From Planctomycetaceae bacterium (GTDB lineage: Bacteria > Planctomycetota > Planctomycetia > Pirellulales > Pirellulaceae): a DNA stretch of 42,412 nt. Below, piece after piece: positions 1-6,995 of this stretch. The translations under genes and the position numbers were made by a program. The notes beneath the pieces are model-generated. The model did no database searches. It was not told the origin of the DNA and saw nothing but the letters and a program-made list of their open reading frames with translations. The first letter of the stretch is position 1. Every line of letters begins with the position of its first letter. The DNA lies in the NCBI GenBank assembly GCA_005798335.1, contig SYJV01000434.1, positions 1 through 42,412 of the forward strand, in the 5' to 3' direction.

Positions 1-181
1 AATTCACCCGACCATTCGGCGCCGGGCACCTACGTACTCACGTTAACATAATCAAACCACAAAAAAATTTCAAAAAAAATTCCGCGTCATGACGCACAAC
101 GCTCTTGCTATTCATCGTTACATCTTGCGCATCGGGCTTGTATTCGCTTAGGCCATGGTCAATTCCCATCTGCCGCTCGCG
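1..181. other. Intergenic left edge, no gene seen
   Basis: No coding sequence is recognisable here. The stretch has two A-rich runs near 60-80, a 12-bp perfect palindrome GCGTCATGACGC at 84-95, and near its right end a 20-nt motif shared with 3035-3054. It lies downstream of the minus-strand threonine aldolase gene. Confidence 0.5.
124..143. repeat. Copy 1 of a 20-nt motif found 3' of two genes
   Basis: The 20 nt here match 3035-3054 at 18 of 20 positions; the core TCGGGCTTGTAT is identical. Both copies lie just beyond the stop codon of a minus-strand gene, 38 nt past ltaE here and 22 nt past gltX for the other. The second copy adjoins a hairpin. The hairpin half is not preserved here, so this looks like a decayed REP-like or terminator-linked repeat. 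Function is inferred only. Confidence 0.4.
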
Positions 182-1261
182 TTAGTACTGTGCGGCAACT
201 TGCTTCGTATCCACAGGCAGTGACACAGCATCTTGAATCGCCGCACAAGCTGCGTCGATTTGCTGGCGATTGACATCTAAATGCGTCACGAAACGAATCT
301 TCTGTGGGCCAACTGCGAGAGCGCCGACCCCAAGTTGCCCGAGTCGAGCCACTAAATTGCTTGCAGTACCTAGCTCGGGATCGACGCGGAAGATGACGAT
401 GTTGGTTTGCACGCGATCAGGATCGAGCGATAGGCCGTCGGTAGCGCGAATCGTGTCGGCGAGAATTCGAGCGTGGTCGTGGTCGTCGTTCAATCGATCG
501 CGATGGTTTTCGAGTGCGTATAGTGCACCGGCTGCTAATATGCCAACCTGTCTCATCGCACCACCAAATAGCTTGCGTGCACGCCGCGCTTGTTTGATAA
601 GCTCTTTGGAGCCCACTAGCGCTGAGCCCACAGGGGCACCGAGTCCTTTCGAAAAGCAGACGCTGACCGAATCGAAATTCTCCGCCCACCGTTTTTCTGA
701 AATGCCTGTCGCCGCAGCGGCATTGAATAATCGCGCGCCGTCGAGATGCGTCCTCAGGTCATTTTCGTGTGCCCATTGACAAATTTGCACGACGTTTTCG
801 AACGGCTGGATCGCTCCGGCGCCCCGGTTATGCGTATTTTCCAAGCACACCAGCCGAGTGCGAACCTGATGGTCATTTTCAGGTCGAATCAGACCTCGCA
901 GTTGATCGACGTGCAATACCCCAGCCACTCCCGTCACCGTACGAGCTGCCACGCCGCTCAATTGCGCATAGGCGGCTTGCTCGTAGTTAAAAACATGGCA
1001 ATCCGTTTCACAAATGAATTCATCGCCCGGTCGGCAATGCAATCGAATGGCGATCTGATTCGTCATCGAACCGCTGGGCATAAACAACGCCGCCTCTTTA
1101 CCCAGCAAGTCGGCGATCCGCGTCTGCAATTGCTCGACCGTGGGATCGACGCAGATCACGTCATCGCCAACTTCGGCATTCGCCATCGCTTGGCGCATCG
1201 CACGAGTGGGCTTGGTCACAGTATCACTTCTAAGATCGATGGCAAATGGTGTCGAACTCAT
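182..1261 (-). CDS. ltaE: Low-specificity L-threonine aldolase
   Basis: This is a cytosolic PLP enzyme (fold type I) that cleaves L-threonine or L-allo-threonine to glycine and acetaldehyde. The N-terminus IDLRSDTVTKPT and the following VGDDVICVDPTV match the family start. The PLP phosphate-binding turn is near PSGSMTNQ (62-69). HLDGARLFN (172-180) carries the Asp that contacts the pyridine nitrogen, and FSKGLGAPVGS (203-213) carries the Schiff-base lysine, K205. The length of 359 aa is normal for the family. The ATG at 1261 is preceded by AAGGAG four bases upstream, a good Shine-Dalgarno site, which supports this start. It is divergent from hisD across a 307-bp gap and is not part of an obvious operon. 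Stereospecificity cannot be read from sequence. Confidence 0.93.
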   Translation of the reverse strand: MSSTPFAIDLRSDTVTKPTRAMRQAMANAEVGDDVICVDPTVEQLQTRIADLLGKEAALFMPSGSMTNQIAIRLHCRPGDEFICETDCHVFNYEQAAYAQLSGVAARTVTGVAGVLHVDQLRGLIRPENDHQVRTRLVCLENTHNRGAGAIQPFENVVQICQWAHENDLRTHLDGARLFNAAAATGISEKRWAENFDSVSVCFSKGLGAPVGSALVGSKELIKQARRARKLFGGAMRQVGILAAGALYALENHRDRLNDDHDHARILADTIRATDGLSLDPDRVQTNIVIFRVDPELGTASNLVARLGQLGVGALAVGPQKIRFVTHLDVNRQQIDAACAAIQDAVSLPVDTKQVAAQY

Positions 1262-1460
1262 GATTCTCCTTAGGTGGTCAACAGTCGCGAATCGGCTCGT
1301 GGTAGATTTTGCTCATATTCTACCGAATGGCTGGATAATTGCGTTGCCTGGGGGTGATGCAATCATCGAGTTGGCTAGAATCATAGCACGTTATGCGAAC
1401 ACGTTTTTTGTGGTGTGAAAAATTCGCCGTCCGATGCAGGCAAGCCACTGCACCTGCCAG

Positions 1461-1536
1461 TTTTTGCGACCATTCGTTTGCTCGCCGATGACGCTCATGT
1501 ACCAACTCTAGTCGCTTGCTCGACTGGTCGCAAAAA
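1461..1536. promoter_or_regulatory. Perfect 12-bp inverted repeat upstream of hisD
   Basis: The ltaE-hisD divergent gap (1262-1568) contains an inverted repeat with arms TTTTTGCGACCA (1461-1472) and TGGTCGCAAAAA (1525-1536), 52 bp apart and ending 32 bp before the hisD start. It could be a paired operator or a leader-RNA stem for hisD. There is no run of histidine codons in a short frame, so a classical his attenuator is not supported. No T-box or other riboswitch was recognised. The rest of the gap holds nothing I can name. Confidence 0.35.
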
Positions 1537-1568
1537 TTGATTGGGATTCTGATTTTCCAAATTGATTT

Positions 1569-2939
1569 ATGAACTCATTACCATTATCGGCAACAAGTAT
1601 TCAACGCATCGACGCGCGAACTCCTGGTTTTCGTGAGGAACTGGATCGGGTGCGAGCTAAGCTAAGCCCAGCCGGAAATATAGTCAGCCCCAAGGGGCGT
1701 GAGCTGACACTGCGAGTGTTCGGTGAGCCATTAACGCCAGCCGAAGTTGTGCAGAGAATCTGCGAGTCCGTGAAAACTCGCGGCATTGCGGCGGTCGTCG
1801 AATACAGTAAACAACTCGACGGAGCACACCTTGATCCCGACCGTTTGCGATTGCCCGAAGACATGCTCGTCCAAGCGCATCGTTCGGCGACTGCCGAGTT
1901 TCTATCGACCGTGCGCCAAGTGCGTGACAACGTATTGACTTTTCAGCGCGCGATCTTGCATCGCGACGTAGAATGCGAACCGAGCGTCGGTGTTCGTCTC
2001 AGCCAGCGCTACGTACCACTGCATAGAATCGGAGTCTGCGTGCCAGGGGGTGCTGCCGCATACCCGTCCACCGTGCTGATGACTGTCGTACCAGCTCAAG
2101 CAGCCGGTGTCGAACAAATTGCGATCGTGGCACCGCCGACAAAGTTTGGGGCGTACAATCCCGATGTACTAGCCACTTGCTACGAATTGGGAGTCCGCGA
2201 AGTCTATCCGATCGGAGGTGCTCAAGCAGTTGCTGCATTGGCATATGGTGTTGCGGGATTGTTACCAGTCGACAAGATTGTGGGCCCGGGAAACTTGTTC
2301 GTCGCGCTAGCTAAGAAGCTGCTCTACGGAAACGTGGATATCGATTCGATTGCTGGTCCCAGCGAAGTTGTCGTCATCGCGGACACGACGACCAGCGCGC
2401 GTTACGTCGCCGCGGATATGCTCGCACAAGCGGAACATTCCCCGGGAGCAAGTTTGCTGGTAACCTGGGACGAATCGCTGGTATATCGAGTTGAGCAGGC
2501 TATCCAAGAACAAGTCACGTTGTTAAGCCGCCATGAATTAACGGTTGAGAGTCTGAACGCATTTGGCGCATTCATTATTGTCCGCGACCCAGATCAAGCG
2601 TGCGAAATCACGAATCTTTTGGCGCCCGAACACTTGCACATAGCCTGCGAGGGTCCTAGAAAACTTTTGTCGCGCATTCGCAACGCAGGGGCAACGTTTC
2701 TCGGACCGTTTAGCCCTGTTGCCATTGGTGATTACGCGGCTGGTCCGTCGCACGTCTTACCGACTGGCGGTACGGCTCGCTGGGCAGCGGGCTTGTCAGC
2801 AAATTCATTCCTGCGAGCTGGCAGCGTCATCGAATATTCGGAATCGGCTCTGCGTGAGATTGCTCCCTATGCAATGCAGCTTGCCACTGTTGAAGGCTTG
2901 ACCGCTCACAGAAAAAGTATCGAAATTCGCCTCCAATGA
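1569..2939 (+). CDS. hisD: Histidinol dehydrogenase
   Basis: This enzyme catalyses the last two steps of histidine synthesis, oxidising L-histidinol to L-histidine with two NAD+, using a Zn ion in the cytosol. The family landmarks are present: VCVPGGAAAYPSTVLM (about 156-171), PIGGAQAVAALAYG (214-227), VGPGN (238-242) and GPSEVVVIA (263-271). By family knowledge the Zn ligands correspond to Q287 and H290 in AQAEHSPG, D388 in GDYAAGPSH, and H447 in LTAHRKS. The catalytic Glu-His pair is E354/H355 in LAPEHLHI. The length, 456 aa, is slightly above the bacterial norm of about 430, with a short N-terminal extension. The ATG at 1569 has no clear Shine-Dalgarno site. No other his gene is adjacent, so the his genes appear dispersed. 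Confidence 0.96.
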   Translation: MNSLPLSATSIQRIDARTPGFREELDRVRAKLSPAGNIVSPKGRELTLRVFGEPLTPAEVVQRICESVKTRGIAAVVEYSKQLDGAHLDPDRLRLPEDMLVQAHRSATAEFLSTVRQVRDNVLTFQRAILHRDVECEPSVGVRLSQRYVPLHRIGVCVPGGAAAYPSTVLMTVVPAQAAGVEQIAIVAPPTKFGAYNPDVLATCYELGVREVYPIGGAQAVAALAYGVAGLLPVDKIVGPGNLFVALAKKLLYGNVDIDSIAGPSEVVVIADTTTSARYVAADMLAQAEHSPGASLLVTWDESLVYRVEQAIQEQVTLLSRHELTVESLNAFGAFIIVRDPDQACEITNLLAPEHLHIACEGPRKLLSRIRNAGATFLGPFSPVAIGDYAAGPSHVLPTGGTARWAAGLSANSFLRAGSVIEYSESALREIAPYAMQLATVEGLTAHRKSIEIRLQ

Positions 2940-3001
2940 CTCACAGATCTCGCAAAGCTGTTTAGCGCTAACCAAGATTATCCTGGCAAGGCAAAGTCGA
3001 T

Positions 3002-3041
3002 GCGCAAGCGAGTGCGTCAATCCAGGCTCTCACTCGTGCGC
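3002..3041. terminator. Hairpin between convergent hisD and gltX
   Basis: Arms GCGCA-(ag)-CGAGTG (3002-3014) and CACTCG-TGCGC (3031-3041) pair as 5+6 bp around a 2-nt bulge with a 16-nt loop. The position between two convergent stops suits a bidirectional terminator. There is no U-tract on either side, so intrinsic termination is not assured. Confidence 0.4.
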
Positions 3042-3054
3042 GTCGGGCTTGTAT
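3035..3054. repeat. Copy 2 of a 20-nt motif found 3' of two genes
   Basis: It shares 18 of 20 bases with 124-143, including TCGGGCTTGTAT. It overlaps the distal arm of the hairpin at 3002-3041 and sits 22 bp beyond the gltX stop. The pairing of motif plus hairpin resembles a small dispersed palindromic repeat. This is an inference from two copies only. Confidence 0.4.
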
Positions 3055-3076
3055 GCCTGACCTAACGGTTGACTCT

Positions 3077-4645
3077 TCAAACGCGACACATTGCCAAAGC
3101 GCGATCGATGCGTGCCAGGACGCTGGTACGACCGAGAGTGGCTAAGGTTTCGAACATGCCAAAGCCAACTACTTTTCCCGTCACGGCCAATCGCAAGGCA
3201 TGAATGATCTGGTTAATTTTCACCGATTCGGATTCGATCAAGCCTTTCAAGCCGACTTCCGTTGAGTGCGCGTCAAAGGGCTCTACAGATTCCAGAAGCG
3301 CGCGATAGCTCGACAATAAGCGTTGCGCTAGTAAGTCGCCGCCAAGCCGTTTTGCGAAGGCCGCTTGATCGAGCACCAGTTGCTCGTCTGGTATGAAGAA
3401 GTCATCGAATTCGAGTATGTCACCGGCGACTTTGATGCGGTCACCAGCGGCCAGCAGAATTTGCTCAAGTTTCTCCGCCACGTCGCAAGGTGGTGGCGTT
3501 GAAACGAGTTTTGCATCCTGAAGATATGGCAAGACCATCGCGACTTTCTTCTTGATATCGAGTCGCTGCATCCAACGCGTTTGGAAAGCCACCAGTTTTT
3601 GTGTATCAAAGCTCGCCGGTGCCTTATTGACTCGTTGTAGCGAAAAGGCCTGGATCATCTGCTCGACTGTGAAATCTTCGGTACTGTCGTCCAGCGACCA
3701 ACCAACTAGCAGCAAATAGTTGAGCACCGCGTGCGGCAAAAAACCGATCTCTCGATAAAAATCCACCACGACAGGATTGAACGTCTCCAGAGAATGCGAC
3801 CGGTTTGTACGCGTGGCGATACGCTGGCCCAGTTCGGCCAATGAGGCAAAGTCCTTTTGCTTTAAGTACTTGTCCAGTTTGCGTTTACTCAACTTGGCCG
3901 TTCCGCCTGGCTCAGCCACAAACGGTAGGTGCGCATAAATCGGCAACGGATAGCCTAGCGACTGTGCGATAAAAATTTGACGGGGTGTATTACTGAGATG
4001 TTCGACAGCTCGAACGACATGCGTGATCTTGAATTCGTAATCATCAACGACGCTGGCGAGGTGGTACAAACAAGTTCCATCGGCACGCTGGATCACGTGA
4101 TCTTGCTCGGCTGCCCATTCGAATTCCACCGAATCGCGAATTAAATCGTTCAATAGGCACTTTCCTTCGCGGGGCATTTTTAGGCGCACAACAGCGGACC
4201 TGCCTTCGGCTTCGAATTTAGCAGCCTCGTTGTCATCGGCGGCCATCCAGCGCCGATCGTAAACAAAGGTCTGACCGGATTTTTCCGCTGCATCTCGCTG
4301 AACTTGCAATTCCTCGGTGCGCGCGTAGTCGCGATAGGCGTGCCCGGCAGCGAGCAACTTAGTCACGGCCGCTTGATACAATTTCAATCGTTGCGACTGA
4401 AAATAGGGAGCGTAGGGCCCGCCATTTTCTGGCCCTTCGTCCCAATTCATGCCTAACCAACGAAAGCCGTCCAAGATCGGTTGCAACGCTTCTTGGACGT
4501 TGCGCTGTGCATCAGTGTCGTCGATGCGCAATAGAAATTGACCGCCACTTTGCCGCGCCAGCAGCCAATTAAATAGCGCCGTGCGCACTCCGCCAATGTG
4601 CAAATATCCCGTGGGACTTGGGGCAAAACGGGTTCGTACGGTCAT
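3077..4645 (-). CDS. gltX: Glutamyl-tRNA synthetase
   Basis: This class Ic aminoacyl-tRNA synthetase charges tRNA-Glu with glutamate using ATP in the cytosol. The N-terminus [15 protein letters not shown] holds the HIGH-type motif (about 11-19). FLLRIDDTD (38-45) and [15 protein letters not shown] (about 214-228) are the Rossmann-fold landmarks of GluRS. The KMSKS-type loop is KLSKR at 251-255, followed by a basic stretch [10 protein letters not shown], where many GluRS have a short 'KRHGA'-like loop. The helical anticodon-binding half follows to residue 522, a normal length. Sequence alone does not show whether it discriminates tRNA-Gln. The ATG at 4645 fits the family start. A strongly palindromic 150-bp element lies about 58 bp upstream and may affect its leader. 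Confidence 0.94.
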   Translation of the reverse strand: MTVRTRFAPSPTGYLHIGGVRTALFNWLLARQSGGQFLLRIDDTDAQRNVQEALQPILDGFRWLGMNWDEGPENGGPYAPYFQSQRLKLYQAAVTKLLAAGHAYRDYARTEELQVQRDAAEKSGQTFVYDRRWMAADDNEAAKFEAEGRSAVVRLKMPREGKCLLNDLIRDSVEFEWAAEQDHVIQRADGTCLYHLASVVDDYEFKITHVVRAVEHLSNTPRQIFIAQSLGYPLPIYAHLPFVAEPGGTAKLSKRKLDKYLKQKDFASLAELGQRIATRTNRSHSLETFNPVVVDFYREIGFLPHAVLNYLLLVGWSLDDSTEDFTVEQMIQAFSLQRVNKAPASFDTQKLVAFQTRWMQRLDIKKKVAMVLPYLQDAKLVSTPPPCDVAEKLEQILLAAGDRIKVAGDILEFDDFFIPDEQLVLDQAAFAKRLGGDLLAQRLLSSYRALLESVEPFDAHSTEVGLKGLIESESVKINQIIHALRLAVTGKVVGFGMFETLATLGRTSVLARIDRALAMCRV

Positions 4646-4702
4646 CGTTCATTCTCAGCGAATACGGCTAGGGACGCGTGCCAGGTTGGACCTGGGTTGA
4701 TT

Positions 4703-4852
4703 AGAAGTGAACCGTTGGTGCTAGCCTCGGGCGTCGAAGGAGTTGAGACGCAATGAACGCAAGACATCCCAAAACCTATTGATATCGTCCATCGAATTGC
4801 GATCCCTCTTAACACCTTCGACGCCCGAGGCTAGCACCAACGGTTCACTTCT
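4703..4852. repeat. 150-bp element with 38-bp perfect inverted repeats (MITE/REP-like)
   Basis: Positions 4703-4740 are the exact reverse complement of 4815-4852 over 38 bp. After one mismatch, three further bases pair (4742-4744 with 4811-4813). The 74-bp interior encodes nothing recognisable. It lies between the end of the minus-strand membrane-protein gene (4933) and the gltX start (4645). Its transcript would form a very long hairpin, but no U-tract follows. The structure fits a miniature inverted-repeat element or a REP-type pair. No clear target-site duplication was found. Confidence 0.75.
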
Positions 4853-4932
4853 TGTCAATCCAGTATTGGATCAAGGCGTCATTCCTGAGAATGTAAACTA
4901 AATTGAAACATTGAGAAGTGACGTAGCGGTCG

Positions 4933-6660
4933 CTAAGCTGCACGGCGATCTTGTTCGTCGTCGCGCTGCAGGCGTTTGAGCTTCTTCCGTTCGGCTTTGC
5001 TGATACCCCGGGCGCTCTCCAAATTGATCGTTGATTGAACATCGGCGCTGGGCGATGTGCCCGGCAGAGGTCGTCGATCTTGAGTGGTTGGCTTCAAGTT
5101 CGTAGGGTTCGCTACACCATCGTTGTCGCTCTCAGTTGGCGGCGGCAATGCAAACGATGGGAATTTTATTTTCGGAAACTTCAGTTTTGGAATGCGCATC
5201 TTTGGCCAGTGAAGTTTCTTTTTCTTGCTTGGTACCGGCGCCGTTTCCGATTCTTGTTGACGGGATTTCTTCTTCGGCCAGACAACTTTTAATCGGCTCA
5301 TCAGAGAACGCCGCGGCTGCGATGCGTCCAAGGAGGTTTCCTGGCCATTGGTATGCTTGGTCGAAGTTGCGGCAGGTTGCCGGGCTGTAGTATTTTGGGA
5401 ACCAGTCGCCGACTGAATTTGCTCATCGGCTGGACTTGCCGACCTGCGCCACGTGAGAAAACGCTTCGACCAACCTGATCGCGGAGCTGCGTTTTGCTGG
5501 CCGGTGGTATTGCTCGCTGTCGATTGAGTCGTTGACGAATGAGTGGATGGATTCGGAATTTGGGGTGTGGCCGATTCCGAACGCTTGCGGAAGGCACCGA
5601 AAATGGTAGACCCCAACCGGCCCGCGCTAACCACTTTTTCGTACTCTGCCGCTTCGTCCGACATCCTTTCGGCGGGATCGGCCCCGCGGATCAACGACGC
5701 CGGTACGATTTTTCTCGACATATCAGCGATTTGTTTCCGCCAAGCAATTGGTTGGTCAGAAATCAATCCACCGCGCACGATAAAACGGCGTTGAGCCTCA
5801 ATGTACACAAAACGCAAATAGAAGAGCCCGGACAACCAGATCGACGTCAAACCAGCCAGCCACAGAGTCGCTCGGCACCAGGAGCGCATCGGATGCGAAA
5901 CATCCAGTTTCAGCATACTCTGGGCCGCTGCCAAGCTGCCAGCCCAACACAGCAAACCGAATAACCATAGAACCAAACTAACCGGGACCGATTTTAATTC
6001 CGTACACAGTCGCAATCCCAACATGCCGATTAGCACCGCCAAAGTTGCTTGGACGATCGCGTTTCCAGACCATCCCACCTGAACTTGGCTCCATTGATCG
6101 AGCGCCGCGCCGAATAACTGAGTAACTCTGGTGGTGGAGTCAATGCTGCCGATCAAGCACGTGAGTACCAACCAAAACCACAAGCGATACTCGCCTATAT
6201 AATCGTCCAGCTTGTGTCGCCGTAGTTGAAAGGTCAGCACTGTCGTAACCAAGCACAATAACCACAGGTGGCTGGCGAGCCAAGCAGCCAAACTGCGAGG
6301 GTGACTGGCGTCCAAGACGCTGGCCACTGGATGCGTATCCCAAGGAAGTACTCGGCCAACAAAAATACCAAAGTGCGCGGCGGATAACAGCGTTGGCACA
6401 AGCACCGCAGCGAGTACAACGGCGCTCAAACTTCGCTTGCGAACTGGAATAAACTGCACAAGTCGATGCTGACAAGCGCGTCGTACTGATTGGCTATAAC
6501 CAGCTCCTCGTTTGGGTTGTACTTCTTCAAATGCTACATCTCCCTTGGACGAACGACTGGCTCGAGTTCGCACCGGCGGTACTGTATCTTCACCTTGGGA
6601 AACGCTGTCTAGCAGTATGCGTTTTCTTCGATCCATTCTTGGATTGCGAGACAAAGGCAT
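4933..6660 (-). CDS. Polytopic membrane protein with basic Lys/Pro-rich C-terminal tail
   Basis: I do not recognise this family. A basic N-terminal region of about 75 residues is followed by roughly six hydrophobic helices (near 78-100, 120-145, 155-175, 195-215, 225-250 and 262-285). The last runs into the basic segment FVYIEAQRRFIVRGG. The remaining 275 residues look cytosolic and of low complexity: first Ser/Thr/Gln-rich, then strongly basic with a short quasi-repeat KMRIPKLKFPKIKFP, ending in KAERKKLKRLQR. The longest frame begins at a GTG at 6696. I prefer the ATG at 6660 (MPLSRNP) because GGAG lies six bases before it. It may share a transcript with gltX, although the palindromic element lies between. 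Function is unknown. Confidence 0.75.
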   Translation of the reverse strand: MPLSRNPRMDRRKRILLDSVSQGEDTVPPVRTRASRSSKGDVAFEEVQPKRGAGYSQSVRRACQHRLVQFIPVRKRSLSAVVLAAVLVPTLLSAAHFGIFVGRVLPWDTHPVASVLDASHPRSLAAWLASHLWLLCLVTTVLTFQLRRHKLDDYIGEYRLWFWLVLTCLIGSIDSTTRVTQLFGAALDQWSQVQVGWSGNAIVQATLAVLIGMLGLRLCTELKSVPVSLVLWLFGLLCWAGSLAAAQSMLKLDVSHPMRSWCRATLWLAGLTSIWLSGLFYLRFVYIEAQRRFIVRGGLISDQPIAWRKQIADMSRKIVPASLIRGADPAERMSDEAAEYEKVVSAGRLGSTIFGAFRKRSESATPQIPNPSTHSSTTQSTASNTTGQQNAAPRSGWSKRFLTWRRSASPADEQIQSATGSQNTTARQPAATSTKHTNGQETSLDASQPRRSLMSRLKVVWPKKKSRQQESETAPVPSKKKKLHWPKMRIPKLKFPKIKFPSFALPPPTESDNDGVANPTNLKPTTQDRRPLPGTSPSADVQSTINLESARGISKAERKKLKRLQRDDEQDRRAA

Positions 6661-6995
6661 AGCGCACTCCAAACCGAACACGACAAGTACAATCACTTTG
6701 GGAGGTTACTTCGTTGAGAGGTTCGATGATTTTCCAAATTGCGTCAACCCTAATTGAGAACAATTGTCTGCACCTCCAACTGGGGGTCATGCAAAGCTTG
6801 ATTCCTGCGCAATCTGAAAAACAAGTGAGCATGCAGGTCCAAAGGTGCCGATTTTACCTCCTTTATCTATCTGTTTTGAAATACTGTTTGACCATGTGCG
6901 ATTTGTGACCTAGGTTTCCGTATCACCAACATTCGGCGCCTTCGTGTTCGCTGTGCCGCGTTTGAGAGTTTGCATTGCAATCGAACTTAGGAAAA
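6661..6995. other. Divergent intergenic region, nothing recognised
   Basis: About 335 bp separate the minus-strand membrane protein from the plus-strand HD/GGDEF gene. It must contain both promoters, but I could not place convincing -35/-10 pairs, operators or stable hairpins. No small gene with a good start was seen. Confidence 0.4.

Noticed and set aside
1262-1568. Classical histidine attenuator or T-box before hisD
   Set aside because: No short frame with clustered His codons and no T-box sequence was found; only the 12-bp inverted repeat stands out.
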